Source: Chitinophagaceae bacterium (GTDB lineage: Bacteria > Bacteroidota > Bacteroidia > Chitinophagales > Chitinophagaceae). Taken from it: a stretch of DNA of 64,000 nt. The stretch covers positions 27,635 through 91,634 of the forward strand of contig CANJQU010000001.1 of assembly GCA_947476485.1 (NCBI GenBank), given 5' to 3'. This document shows, in pieces, positions 35,410-44,201 of this stretch (position 1 is its first letter; each line of letters begins with the position of its first letter). The translations under genes and the position numbers were made by a program. The notes under the pieces were generated by a model. The model was not told where the DNA came from. It ran no database searches and worked only from the letters and a program-made list of their open reading frames with translations.

Positions 35410-36828
35410 ATGCCTGAAAATAATTCACAACATAAGGTATCCCGTATCTACCAGGTAATTCGTTCTGCGATACGTGGAGATGAGTACGACTATACTACCA
35501 TAGACCTGCGCAAGGCGGTGATTCTACTGGCCATTCCTATGATGCTGGAACTGGTGCTGGAGTCTGTGTTCGCGATAGTGGATATTTACTTTGTGAACCG
35601 CATAGGTGTACATGCGGTGTCCATTGTAGGGCTTACTGAGTCTGTCATTACCATCGTTTTTTCTGTAGGCATAGGGCTTAGCGCCGCTGCCACAGCCATG
35701 GTTTCGAGGCGGGTGGGGGAGAAGAACTATGATGAAGCTGCACATGCCGGCGCCCAGTCTATTGTGCTGGCCATAATAACATCGGTGGTATTGGGTGTAC
35801 CCGGTTTTATTTTTGCCGGTAGTATACTCCGGCTTATGGGTGCCGAGCCGGCAGCTATTGCAGAGGGTTTGCCCTATGCACGCATCATGCTTGGCAGCAA
35901 CGTGGTCATCATACTGTTGTTTCTGATCAATGGTATATTCCGGGGCGCGGGCAATCCGTCGATAGCCATGAAGAGTCTTTGGATAGGCAACCTGTTCAAC
36001 ATTGTACTGGACCCATTGCTGATATTCGGCATTGGATTTTTTCCTCACCTTGGTATTAAGGGTGCCGCAATAGCAACTACTACCGGCAGGGCCATTGGGG
36101 TATTGTACCAGTGCTATCATCTGTGGAAGTCGACCGGGGTTCTTAAAATGAAACGGTCGCATTTTACTCCGGATATCGCGATAATCAGAGGGCTTGTAAA
36201 GATCGCCTCGCCGGCCACGTTCCAGTTTATCATAGCCTCGGCAAGCTGGATTTTCCTTGCTTCTATGGTTGCCAGCTATGGCAGCGAAGCATCGGCCGGA
36301 TACCAGACCGCTATAAGGCTGGTGGTGTTCTTCATTCTTCCCGCATGGGGCATGAGCAATGCGGTTGCTACACTGGTAGGCCAGCACCTTGGCGCCAAAC
36401 TGCCGGAAAGGGCTGAACAGAGTGTGAAGATAACCGCATGGTATAATGTCGCATTCATGACGGTTGTTACCGTGATATTCCTGTTTTTTTCGAGGCCGCT
36501 TGTGCAGATATTTATACCGGCCGCAGAGGTTGTGCAAACGGATTATGCCGTGCTGGCGCTGCAGATCATCAGCTCGGGTTATATTTTTTATGGCGCAGGC
36601 ATGGTGATCACGCAGGCATTCAACGGGGCGGGTGATACACGTACGCCTACATGGGTGTATTTTTTCGGGTTTTGGGTATTCCAGGTGCCATTTGCCTATA
36701 TGATTCACAAGTATACCGGCATCGGCATTGCCGGGATATTTATAGCAGTACCGGTGGCAGAGACGTTAATGTCAGTTGCTGTATTCCTGCTGTTTAGAAC
36801 AGGGAAATGGAAAACAGTTAAGGTCTGA
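35410..36828 (+). CDS. MATE family efflux transporter
   Basis: A 472-residue antiporter with twelve helices in two bundles. I use the ATG at 35410; the track start is a TTG 11 codons upstream. Landmarks are DLRKAVILLAIPMMLELVLESVF (helix 1), MVSRRVGEKNYDEAAHAG, NGIFRGAGNPSIAMKS and the second-half AFNGAGDTRTPTW. It would export cationic drugs or metabolites with Na+ or H+. The gene lies 54 bp after the FMN reductase gene on the same strand. Confidence 0.94.
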   Translation: MPENNSQHKVSRIYQVIRSAIRGDEYDYTTIDLRKAVILLAIPMMLELVLESVFAIVDIYFVNRIGVHAVSIVGLTESVITIVFSVGIGLSAAATAMVSRRVGEKNYDEAAHAGAQSIVLAIITSVVLGVPGFIFAGSILRLMGAEPAAIAEGLPYARIMLGSNVVIILLFLINGIFRGAGNPSIAMKSLWIGNLFNIVLDPLLIFGIGFFPHLGIKGAAIATTTGRAIGVLYQCYHLWKSTGVLKMKRSHFTPDIAIIRGLVKIASPATFQFIIASASWIFLASMVASYGSEASAGYQTAIRLVVFFILPAWGMSNAVATLVGQHLGAKLPERAEQSVKITAWYNVAFMTVVTVIFLFFSRPLVQIFIPAAEVVQTDYAVLALQIISSGYIFYGAGMVITQAFNGAGDTRTPTWVYFFGFWVFQVPFAYMIHKYTGIGIAGIFIAVPVAETLMSVAVFLLFRTGKWKTVKV

Positions 36829-36928
36829 ATTAATCGGAACCGGGTGCCGCTTGCGAATTCAATCAACTTCGTCAACGCCCGGGAGACTTCCGGTTTCGTT
36901 CGTTGCGCTCTCTACACTGCGAAATGGC

Positions 36929-37684
36929 TCACTTTTCGGCAGTATACAATGTTGTCACACCAAAGGTCAGTGCCCGTGCTTTAGCATTTTTAAAGCCACA
37001 TTGTTGCAGTATCTCGCAAAACCGATTGCCTTCGGGGAACGCCATTACAGATTCGGGAAGGTAGGTATAAGCCTTACTGTGTTTGGACACCAGTTTGCCG
37101 AGCGTTGGCAGTATGTATCGGAAATAGAATTGGTACAACTGTTTGATGCCCGGCCGGGTGGGGTGGGAGAACTCCAGGATCACAACTTTACCTCCCGCGC
37201 GCAATACGCGGCACATTTCGGAAAGGCCGGCTTCCAGGTGCTCAAAGTTGCGCACACCATAAGCGCACATCACGGCATCAAATTCTCCCGTGGCGAAGGG
37301 CATTGCTTCGCTGTCTCCGGTATTTAAGGATATTGTCTGCTGCAGGTTCAGCTCAGCAATTTTCTTACGCCCCACTTCCAGCATTCCTTCTGATATATCT
37401 ACCCCTGTTATTTTTTTCGGCTTTATGGTTTTGGCGGCGGCGATGGCCATGTCCCCGGTGCCGGTGGCTACGTCCAGTATGGCTTGTGGCTTTATTTGTG
37501 CTACTTCAGCAATGGCTTTTTTGCGCCAGCCTTTGTCTATACCCATCGACAGAAAATGGTTCAGGAAGTCGTAGCGGCCGGCTATATTATTAAACATCTC
37601 GGCTACTTGCGCTTTCTTGCTTAAATTTGAGGCGGTATCGGGCACTATTTTGGCGGCCGGGTTGCTAACTGGAGTAGATTGCAT
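36929..37684 (-). CDS. ubiE: Demethylmenaquinone/ubiquinone methyltransferase
   Basis: A 251-residue SAM enzyme that makes the last step of menaquinone synthesis. I take the ATG at 37684 (MQSTPVSNPAAK); the extra 14 residues of the track start are not conserved-looking. Motifs are VAEMFNNIAGRYDFLNHFLSMGIDKGWRK, ILDVATGTGDMAIAA and FDAVMCAYGVRNFEHLEAGL, then PESVMAFPEGNRF and FGVTTLYTAEK at the end. It converges on the MATE gene and is divergent from engB. Confidence 0.95.
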   Translation of the reverse strand: MQSTPVSNPAAKIVPDTASNLSKKAQVAEMFNNIAGRYDFLNHFLSMGIDKGWRKKAIAEVAQIKPQAILDVATGTGDMAIAAAKTIKPKKITGVDISEGMLEVGRKKIAELNLQQTISLNTGDSEAMPFATGEFDAVMCAYGVRNFEHLEAGLSEMCRVLRAGGKVVILEFSHPTRPGIKQLYQFYFRYILPTLGKLVSKHSKAYTYLPESVMAFPEGNRFCEILQQCGFKNAKARALTFGVTTLYTAEK

Positions 37685-37791
37685 TATTGCAAAAGTACGG
37701 CATAAGTGGTTTAACCGCAAAGGCACAAAGGCGCTAACGCCAATGTTTAAGAGAACTTTGCGGCTCCGCGCCTTAGCGGTAAAACGAAAAC

Positions 37792-38424
37792 ATGGAAATA
37801 AAAACAGCGAAATATATTATCAGTAGCCCCAAGGTTGAAGGCTGCCCAAAGCCGGATATGCCGGAGTATGCCTTTATAGGCCGATCCAACGTGGGCAAGT
37901 CGTCGCTGATAAATATGCTCACTAACCAGAGCAAGCTGGCCAAAACGTCTAATACCCCCGGCAAAACACAGCTCATCAACCACTTCCTTATCAACAATTC
38001 GTTCTATATCGTAGATCTTCCCGGATATGGTTTTGCGAAGGTATCGCAGAACACCCGCTCCACGTGGGAGAAAATGATAGCCGGTTATCTGCAACAGCGC
38101 ACCAACCTGGTGACAGTGTTTGTGCTGATAGACAGCCGTCATGAACCGCAAAACATAGACCTCGCATTCCTGCGCAAGCTGGGAGCATGGGGTGTGCCGT
38201 TCAACGTCATCTTCACCAAGGCCGATAAAAGCACCCAGCGCGAGGCCGCAAAGCATGCCCGCCAGTTTATTGAGGCCATGAAAAAAGAATGGGAGTTCAT
38301 ACCACGCAGCTTTATTACCAGTGCTATAAAATTCCTGGGCCGCAAAGAGATACTCGCCTATATCGATGAAATGAATAAGGACTTTAAGCTGGAAGAAATT
38401 GTGAAGCCGGAGAAGGAAGGATAA
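37792..38424 (+). CDS. engB: Ribosome-biogenesis GTPase EngB/YsxC
   Basis: A 210-residue GTPase needed for assembly of the large ribosomal subunit. The G motifs are GRSNVGKSSLINMLT (G1), TPGKTQLINHF (G2), DLPGYGFAKVS (G3), FTKADK (G4) and TSAIKFLGRKEI (G5). The C-terminal tail (YIDEMNKDFKLEEI) is encoded by a stretch copied, with decay, at 39029-39104, beyond the next gene. The gene is complete. A divergent ubiE lies upstream. Confidence 0.95.
   Translation: MEIKTAKYIISSPKVEGCPKPDMPEYAFIGRSNVGKSSLINMLTNQSKLAKTSNTPGKTQLINHFLINNSFYIVDLPGYGFAKVSQNTRSTWEKMIAGYLQQRTNLVTVFVLIDSRHEPQNIDLAFLRKLGAWGVPFNVIFTKADKSTQREAAKHARQFIEAMKKEWEFIPRSFITSAIKFLGRKEILAYIDEMNKDFKLEEIVKPEKEG
38341..38415 (+). repeat. 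engB 3' end, source copy of a duplicated 75-bp stretch
   Basis: This coding stretch of engB has a decayed second copy at 39029-39104. The best blocks are ATCGATGAAATGAAT (15/15), TTAAGCTGGAAGAAATTGTG (20/20) and AGCCGGAGAAG (11/11). The two copies bracket the nuclease-like gene at 38478. Confidence 0.9.
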
Positions 38425-38477
38425 TGTTCGAGATTGGGTTTCAACTAAGATTTATAGACCAAACACAGTTTTGAGGT

Positions 38478-38960
38478 ATGTTTATTGAAAGCAGTTTTGA
38501 AATTATCTATGAATCGGGTGATGGTTTTGTAAAGCGTCATATTGGAGTTAATACAAGCGCACCGGATTACACGCTCATCGAGACCATTGCAAAAGAAAAA
38601 GCGAATAAGGGCGATAGGGTGGAGATATTACCTGAGATTCACCAGATGGAAACTGCACTTCGCGCAATTCTTCTGAAAAATGTGAAGGAAAATAAGAATC
38701 CCGACTTACGAATTAATGGACAATACGTCGAAGTAAAGGACCCGATCATACCTTATGGAAAAAACTCTATTGGTAATATCATCAATCTCGCAGCTGCCCA
38801 AGCAGATAATATAATTGTAAATATTGACGATGATAATGTTTCTGAATTCAAATTATACAGAATTGCAAATGGTAAGCTAAAGCAGATAAAAAATTTGCAA
38901 TCAATTGAATTCAGGCATCGAGATAAATACCTTGCGTTTAGTAAAAGAACAGGCGGCTGA
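38478..38960 (+). CDS. Orphan CdiA C-terminal-like (PD-(D/E)xK) nuclease-domain protein
   Basis: A 160-residue cytosolic protein with no signal peptide. Its second half, EILPEIH / NPDLRINGQYVEVKDP, matches the pattern of the CdiA C-terminal tRNase domain: Glu, Asp and E-x-K arranged as in PD-(D/E)xK nucleases. In contact-dependent inhibition systems such domains end giant exported toxins. Here it stands alone with a fair ribosome site (TTGAGGTATG), and no immunity gene is recognisable next to it. It may be an orphan module, a captured tip or a house enzyme. Domain identity is from recalled motifs. Confidence 0.65.
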   Translation: MFIESSFEIIYESGDGFVKRHIGVNTSAPDYTLIETIAKEKANKGDRVEILPEIHQMETALRAILLKNVKENKNPDLRINGQYVEVKDPIIPYGKNSIGNIINLAAAQADNIIVNIDDDNVSEFKLYRIANGKLKQIKNLQSIEFRHRDKYLAFSKRTGG

Positions 38961-38970
38961 CGCCGCCTGT
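38949..38970. terminator. Strong hairpin at the end of the nuclease-like gene
   Basis: ACAGGCGGC and GCCGCCTGT pair around TGAC, and the stop codon lies in the loop. No T-run follows, so it may be a dispersed palindrome used as a transcript end. A weaker hairpin, GCCT-CGCA-AGGC, follows at 38980-38991. Confidence 0.5.
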
Positions 38971-39028
38971 AGGAGTGATGCCTCGCAAGGCTTCACAATA
39001 CAAATATACAATTTTCTTAAAAAATCAG

Positions 39029-39104
39029 CGCAAAAGAAAAATACCAGCTAGCATCGATGAAATGAATGGTCGTTAAGCTGGAAGAAATTGTGCAGCCGGA
39101 GAAG
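39029..39104 (+). pseudogene. Decayed copy of the engB 3' end
   Basis: About 75 bp aligning to 38341-38415 with roughly 80% identity in my eye alignment and a 3-bp gap. The engB frame is lost. With the source copy it brackets about 0.6 kb holding the nuclease-like gene. Confidence 0.88.
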
Positions 39105-39153
39105 TTGTCTGAACCTTGATTTATTTGATTATCATGATTAACTTGATTGGTGA
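39105..39153. repeat. TTGTCTGAACC element with 9-bp GATT periodicity
   Basis: After TTGTCTGAACCTT come four 9-bp units starting with GATT: GATTTATTT, GATTATCAT, GATTAACTT and GATTGGTGA. Similar intergenic elements with GATT(T) periodicity are familiar in Bacteroidota genomes. It abuts the decayed engB copy. Confidence 0.6.
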
Positions 39154-39212
39154 ATAATTTTGTTCTTTCTACTCCTTTCTATTATACCTTTAGTTTACTA
39201 AAATTTATCATT

Positions 39213-39701
39213 ATGAGTAGTGAGAAAGCCATTCTTGCGGGAGGTTGTTTCTGGGGTGTGGAAGAATTGATCAGGCATCAGCCCGGAGTTATTTCCACGG
39301 TGGTGGGTTATACAGGCGGCGATGTGCCCAATGCCACTTACCAGAATCATGGTACACATGCCGAAGGCATAGAGGTAACCTTTGATCCCGATAAATTGTC
39401 TTATCGCAAGCTGCTGGAATATTTCTTCATGATACATGATCCTACCACGAAAAACAGGCAGGGTAATGATAAGGGGACTTCATACAGGTCGGCTATATTT
39501 TACAACAATGAGAGCCAGCGGGAAACTGCAAAGGCATTGATAGCTGAAATGGATGCCTCGGGTAAATGGCCTGGAAAGGTGGAGACTGAAGTAGTGCCGG
39601 CAACTGATTTCTGGAATGCAGAAGCTGAGCACCAGGATTATTTGCAAAAACATCCTTACGGATATACATGCCATTTTGAAAGGCCGAACTGGAAGCTATA
39701 G
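39213..39701 (+). CDS. msrA: Peptide methionine sulfoxide reductase A
   Basis: A 162-residue cytosolic repair enzyme that reduces methionine-S-sulfoxide. The ATG at 39213 yields the usual start [19 protein letters not shown], with the catalytic Cys in [33 protein letters not shown] and [12 protein letters not shown] are conserved. The track start lies in intergenic repeat DNA. MsrB is not in the window. Confidence 0.96.
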   Translation: MSSEKAILAGGCFWGVEELIRHQPGVISTVVGYTGGDVPNATYQNHGTHAEGIEVTFDPDKLSYRKLLEYFFMIHDPTTKNRQGNDKGTSYRSAIFYNNESQRETAKALIAEMDASGKWPGKVETEVVPATDFWNAEAEHQDYLQKHPYGYTCHFERPNWKL

Positions 39702-39858
39702 ATATTAATCTCGACCGCCAGTTATACACCTTGTGCATACTGATCGTAATGCATCGGTAGGGGTTGGGTGGATACATTTGGGTGGCAGATGTCAGCGGAT
39801 AGCGCTCATGGAATGATTTTTTTAGCGACTTCGTATATTCGAATAAATATAACACCCC

Positions 39859-40317
39859 ATGAGCCAGAATACTCCATACATCCTGATGCTGGAGGACGAT
39901 AGTGACGACCGTCATATCACCCAGGTTTTTTTTACCGAAAAAGGATACAATGTTGGGCTGGAGTTTATGACCGACCCTACGAGGGTTTTACCTTACCTGG
40001 AGACCCTGCTGGTCAAAGACCTCCTGCTTCCGCGGCTTATTTTACTTGATAAGAATGTGCCATTGCTGAGCGGTATTGATGTGTTGAAGCAGATCAAAGC
40101 TCACCCTGTGCTGCGATCTATACCTGTGGTGATGATCAGCGGCTCTTCCAACCAGGACGAGGTAAATGAGTGCTATCGCCTTGGTGTCAACTCATTTATT
40201 ACCAAGCCATTTACCAACGACCTGACTGCAAAAACAATAGATTCATTTGTGAGCTATTGGTTTGGTACGGTAGATCTGCCGGTAGTGGCGAATAATGTAT
40301 TGCATGAATTTCATTAA
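39859..40317 (+). CDS. Single-domain response regulator (CheY-like)
   Basis: A 152-residue receiver domain without an output domain. The acidic pocket is LEDDSDDRH (Asp pair), the phosphoacceptor Asp is in LILLDKNVP, the Ser/Thr is in VVMISGSSN and the Lys is in FITKPF. Such proteins act by protein contact, often with hybrid kinases. No kinase gene is adjacent. Confidence 0.92.
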   Translation: MSQNTPYILMLEDDSDDRHITQVFFTEKGYNVGLEFMTDPTRVLPYLETLLVKDLLLPRLILLDKNVPLLSGIDVLKQIKAHPVLRSIPVVMISGSSNQDEVNECYRLGVNSFITKPFTNDLTAKTIDSFVSYWFGTVDLPVVANNVLHEFH

Positions 40318-40329
40318 GTGCAGATATTC

Positions 40330-40644
40330 TCAGACGATCTTAATGCTACCTGTGACGTGATTTTTCAAAGTGTCACGGAGAAAGCCTTTTAAACTTAAAT
40401 CTTCGTCAAGTTCAGGCCAATGAATACCGGTGCCTTTGCCAATGAGCTCATAGGTATTCAATGCAGATGCAGATGCATTGTAAAGGCGGGGATACTTGGA
40501 TATTTTCTCCTGTAGTACCGTACCTGTATTGAGAATTATTAAAAGAATATCCATATCGGGATGCACATCAATCTCCCTGATCCTTATTCCTTCATCGTAA
40601 ATGAGCTGCTCTAAGGAATCATAACTATTGACTAAAGTATCCAT
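40330..40644 (-). CDS. DUF2442 protein
   Basis: A 104-residue protein that resembles the DUF2442 family (DIHPDMDILLIILNTG, then YPRLYNAS). I use the ATG at 40644; the longer track ORF runs through the upstream DUF4160 remnant. DUF4160 and DUF2442 genes are often adjacent and are suspected toxin-antitoxin-like pairs, but this is not established. The 20-bp overlap with the remnant shows the pair was once co-translated. Confidence 0.68.
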   Translation of the reverse strand: MDTLVNSYDSLEQLIYDEGIRIREIDVHPDMDILLIILNTGTVLQEKISKYPRLYNASASALNTYELIGKGTGIHWPELDEDLSLKGFLRDTLKNHVTGSIKIV

Positions 40645-40860
40645 GCCATTGTGTTTTAAATTTCTCCAAATATTCAAATACAATAATTGTTATTTGCTTT
40701 ATTTCCGCATTCGTAAAACCATTCAAATAAGCAACCTTTGATATTGGCTCCAACCATATTTTACCTTCTGCATCTCCCTTTTTTACGTGAATGTGAGCAG
40801 GCTCATTTCCTTCATCAGAATAAAAAAGAACCTGAACCCATCTTTGTTTAGCACGGTTGG
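40625..40860 (-). pseudogene. 5'-truncated DUF4160 gene
   Basis: Reading the minus strand gives RAKQRWVQVLFYSDEG, NEPAHIHVKKGDAEGKIWL and YLNGFTNAEIKQI, the body of a DUF4160 protein with its F-Y-S-x-E-x-x-E-P-x-H-I-H-V motif. An in-frame TAG lies just upstream and no ATG precedes the domain, so the first strands are lost. The gene ends at 40625, inside the DUF2442 gene. It is not in the ORF track. Confidence 0.72.
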
Positions 40861-41075
40861 TATTAGTCTAAATTACCTATTATTAATCAAATTCCCGAAA
40901 TCACTTCAGACATGAAGTTGAAGAGGCATAGTTATATGAAGGACGGACCAGTATTTCGTTAACTATCATGCAGATATCATTCTCCACAATACATAGCGCA
41001 TTTACCCCATCCGATTATAAGGAATAAAAATAAATCAGTATTTTAGTTGCATTAGTTACCCCAAAAATTGAGTTC

Positions 41076-41534
41076 ATGGAAATTACTCTTAATCCGGTTG
41101 CCACTATACGCAACTCCCGCATCGAAGCTACAGACGACTACTGGGGCGAAGTAATAACAGAGATAACGCTGGCAGACCATATACCTACAGAGGCTTTTGA
41201 GAATATTGAGAAATATTCCCACCTGGAGGTGATCTTTTACTTCGATAAGGCGGAGGAAGAGAATATGGTGTATTCCGGGAGGCCACGGGGCAACATAGAC
41301 TATCCGGTAATGGGGATATTCAGCCAGCGCAAAAAAGACAGGCCAAACAGGATCGGGCTAACGACTGCGGAACTGATAGCGCATAATGGCCGCAGCATTA
41401 TTGTAAAGGGCCTTGATGCCATCGATGGCACACCTGTGCTGGACATTAAGCCGGCGGTCAAAGAGTTTGAACCCCGTAAAGAGGTAATGCAGCCTATATG
41501 GGTTGCCGACCTGATGAAGGATTATTGGAAATAG
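41076..41534 (+). CDS. trmO: tRNA t6A37 methyltransferase TrmO (TsaA/UPF0066)
   Basis: A 152-residue SAM-dependent enzyme that methylates N6-threonylcarbamoyladenosine at position 37 of some threonine tRNAs. The fold is a UPF0066 beta barrel. Motifs are GRPRGNIDYPVMGIFSQRKKDRPNRIGLTTAEL (the family GRxxG/RPNxIGL block) and GLDAIDGTPVLDIKP. It is shorter than E. coli TrmO but of the size usual in this family. The TAA is followed by a palindrome and the terminator of hppA. Confidence 0.9.
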   Translation: MEITLNPVATIRNSRIEATDDYWGEVITEITLADHIPTEAFENIEKYSHLEVIFYFDKAEEENMVYSGRPRGNIDYPVMGIFSQRKKDRPNRIGLTTAELIAHNGRSIIVKGLDAIDGTPVLDIKPAVKEFEPRKEVMQPIWVADLMKDYWK

Positions 41535-41588
41535 TATCAGATATTATTGTGTGCTAAAACCGAGAAAAGAAGCTCTGGCGGAGGCCAT

Positions 41589-41621
41589 AGGTGTCCCACA
41601 CCTTTGAGGTCTGGGACACCT
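41589..41621. repeat. Second copy of the GGTGTCCCACACC inverted repeat
   Basis: AGGTGTCCCACACC and GGTCTGGGACACCT, with one stem mismatch, correspond to the element at 311-342. It lies between trmO and the pyrophosphatase terminator. Confidence 0.8.
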
Positions 41622-41632
41622 ACGTCAAATGT

Positions 41633-41662
41633 AAAAAGCCCCAAACTCGCGTTCGGGGCTTT
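41633..41662 (-). terminator. Terminator of the membrane pyrophosphatase gene
   Basis: On the minus strand the stem AAAGCCCC / GGGGCTTT closes a 12-base loop and is followed by a T run (TTTTT). It starts 22 bp after the hppA stop. Confidence 0.85.
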
Positions 41663-41683
41663 CCTGTATAATGAAGCAACTAT

Positions 41684-43930
41684 TTAGATCGTGTAATGTG
41701 CAACCTGGCCTGCCTGGGCATTTGCTGGAGCAACATAGGTTACTGCCTTTGCAGCCTTTGGCGCAGCAACTGCATGAGCGGCCTTGCCGCCGTGTATCTT
41801 GGCAATGGTGGGTGCAATAACCAGCGCCACGATAGACATCAGCTTGATGAGGATGTTCATTGATGGGCCGGAAGTATCTTTGAATGGATCACCTACAGTA
41901 TCACCGGTTACAGAAGCCTTGTGTGGTTCTGATTTTTTGTAGAATATCTCGCCGTTTATCTCCACGCCTTTCTCAAATGATTTCTTAGCGTTGTCCCATG
42001 CACCACCGGCATTGTTCTGGAACATACCCATAAGCACACCGCTCACGGTAGCGCCTGCAAGGAACCCACCAAGAACCTCAGGGCCCATCAGGAAGCCGAT
42101 AGCGAGCGGAGAGATAATGGTAATAGCGCCTGGAAGCACCATTTTCTTAAGTGATGCATTGGTAGAGATCGCAACACATTTGTCATACTCTGGTTTGCCG
42201 GTACCTTCCATAATGCCGGGGATAGTGCGGAACTGGCGGCGAACTTCCTCAACCATTGCCATTGCGGCCTCACCTACGGCGCGAATAGCGAGGGAAGAGA
42301 AGATAAACGGTATCATACCACCTACGAACAAACCAGCCAGCACATCAGCATGGTAGATGTTGATAGCGTTATGCAGGTCAAAGCCATTCTTTTCCACAAC
42401 TCCTACGTAAGCAGCAAACAGTGCCAGCGAGGTAAGTGCGGCAGATGCGATCGCAAAGCCTTTACCGGTAGCGGCAGTAGTATTACCCACGGCGTCAAGG
42501 ATGTCTGTTTTCTCACGTACTTCTTTAGGCAGTTCGCTCATTTCGGCAATACCACCTGCGTTATCTGCGATCGGGCCGAAAGCATCGATAGCGAGCTGCA
42601 TAGCTGTAGTTGCCATCATACCTGCTGCGGCAATAGCTACACCATAAAGACCTGCACAATAGTGCGCACCATAGATACCTGCGGCAAGCACTAATATTGG
42701 TAAGAATGTACTTTCCATACCTACGGCAAGACCACCGATGATGTTGGTTGCGCTGCCTGTAGATGACTGGCGGATAATGCTGAGTACCGGGCGCTTGCCC
42801 ATAGCTGTATAATACTCAGTGATCATACTCATTAAAGTACCAACGGCAAGGCCCACCATGATAGCGCCGATTACGCCATTCCTGGAAAAATGAATATCCC
42901 TTAATATCATATCTTCAGGCATCAGGTATGTTACCAGGAAATAAGAGCAAATTGCTGTAAGTACTATCGACCCCCAGTTGCCCATATTCAGTGCGTTCTG
43001 TACGGCTTTAGTGCTCAGGCCGGCGCTTTCTGATATCCTTACGAACAATGTTCCGATCATTGACAGCACAATACCTGTACCCGCTATCAGCATAGGAAGC
43101 AATATTGGAGCAAAGCCGTTGAACTGGTCTACAGAAACAGTTTCCTGTCCGAGTACCATCGTTGCAAGCACGGTAGCAACATAAGAACCGAAAAGGTCTG
43201 CGCCCATACCAGCTACGTCACCCACGTTATCACCCACGTTATCTGCAATTGTTGCTGGGTTACGTGGATCATCTTCCGGGATGCCTGCTTCTACCTTGCC
43301 CACCAGGTCGGCGCCTACGTCGGCAGCCTTGGTGTAGATACCACCGCCCACGCGGGCAAAAAGAGCGATGCTCTCCGCGCCCAGCGAAAAGCCGGTCAGC
43401 ACTTCGATGGCCAGTTTCACATTATCACCGTTGGCAACACTGGAAGTAGCAGTGAACACCTCGGGGGCAAATATTTTCAATAGGACAATGAATAACCCAC
43501 CCAGTCCCAGTACTGCGAGGCCGGCAACTCCAAGACCCATTACAGACCCGCCGCCAAAAGACACCGCCAGCGCTTTGCTGAGGCTGGTGCGTGCAGCGTG
43601 TGCGGTACGTACATTCGCCTTAGTAGCTATGCGCATGCCGATAAAACCTGCGAAAGCGCTGAAAAAAGCACCGATGACAAAGGCCACAGCTATGATCCAA
43701 CTGGAGCTGCTATAGCCCATCACTGCCAATAACAAGGCTGCGATAACAACGAAGTAAGCAAGCACTTTGTACTCTGCTTTAAGGAATGCCATAGCGCCTT
43801 CGGCTATATACTGGGCAATTTCTTTCATGCGGTCATTGCCGGCGTCTTGCCTGGTAACCCATGCGCTTTTCAGGAAAGTGTAAAGCAATGCCAAAATACC
43901 AAATGCAGGTACGAGGTAAAAAAGATTCAT
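41684..43930 (-). CDS. hppA: Membrane-bound pyrophosphatase ion pump, K+-dependent type
   Basis: A 748-residue inner-membrane pump with about sixteen helices that couples pyrophosphate hydrolysis to H+ or Na+ export. The catalytic core is [22 protein letters not shown] and the [23 protein letters not shown] stretch. The alanine in [10 protein letters not shown] marks the K+-dependent group (lysine in K+-independent enzymes). Whether the ion is Na+ or H+ cannot be decided by eye. A short Ala-rich tail follows. A -7 box and terminator flank the gene, so it is monocistronic. Confidence 0.95.
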   Translation of the reverse strand: MNLFYLVPAFGILALLYTFLKSAWVTRQDAGNDRMKEIAQYIAEGAMAFLKAEYKVLAYFVVIAALLLAVMGYSSSSWIIAVAFVIGAFFSAFAGFIGMRIATKANVRTAHAARTSLSKALAVSFGGGSVMGLGVAGLAVLGLGGLFIVLLKIFAPEVFTATSSVANGDNVKLAIEVLTGFSLGAESIALFARVGGGIYTKAADVGADLVGKVEAGIPEDDPRNPATIADNVGDNVGDVAGMGADLFGSYVATVLATMVLGQETVSVDQFNGFAPILLPMLIAGTGIVLSMIGTLFVRISESAGLSTKAVQNALNMGNWGSIVLTAICSYFLVTYLMPEDMILRDIHFSRNGVIGAIMVGLAVGTLMSMITEYYTAMGKRPVLSIIRQSSTGSATNIIGGLAVGMESTFLPILVLAAGIYGAHYCAGLYGVAIAAAGMMATTAMQLAIDAFGPIADNAGGIAEMSELPKEVREKTDILDAVGNTTAATGKGFAIASAALTSLALFAAYVGVVEKNGFDLHNAINIYHADVLAGLFVGGMIPFIFSSLAIRAVGEAAMAMVEEVRRQFRTIPGIMEGTGKPEYDKCVAISTNASLKKMVLPGAITIISPLAIGFLMGPEVLGGFLAGATVSGVLMGMFQNNAGGAWDNAKKSFEKGVEINGEIFYKKSEPHKASVTGDTVGDPFKDTSGPSMNILIKLMSIVALVIAPTIAKIHGGKAAHAVAAPKAAKAVTYVAPANAQAGQVAHYTI

Positions 43931-43960
43931 AATTTGAATGTGTTGTTAAATTTGAGTGTG

Positions 43961-43968
43961 CAAATATA
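43961..43968 (-). promoter_or_regulatory. Promoter -7 box of hppA
   Basis: On the minus strand TATATTTG fits TAnnTTTG exactly, 30 bp before the ATG. A TTTA replaces TTTG 20 bp upstream, a usual degree of drift in the -33 box. Confidence 0.5.
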
Positions 43969-44201
43969 GGAGTTTGTTGGTAAAATCATAAACCATTTTA
44001 TAAAGTAGCGCCTGACCCTTGCGGGCGCCCAAAACACAATACAGAACAATAGATCTGCGTCCGAAACCTAAATGCTCCTCGGGTTGTTTTTTCCAGTATT
44101 GGCAATTGAGAATCCTGGGAATTGCAGGTGAATTGGTATATCATTATAGCTATATAATAGGATAATGAACCGGAATATATAAATTAGCGTTTAGTTCGCT
44201 T

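Noticed and set aside
35524-36708. 394-aa minus-strand ORF opposite the MATE gene
   Set aside because: It is a shadow of the MATE coding sequence, with low-hydrophobicity His/Arg-rich translation and no family pattern.
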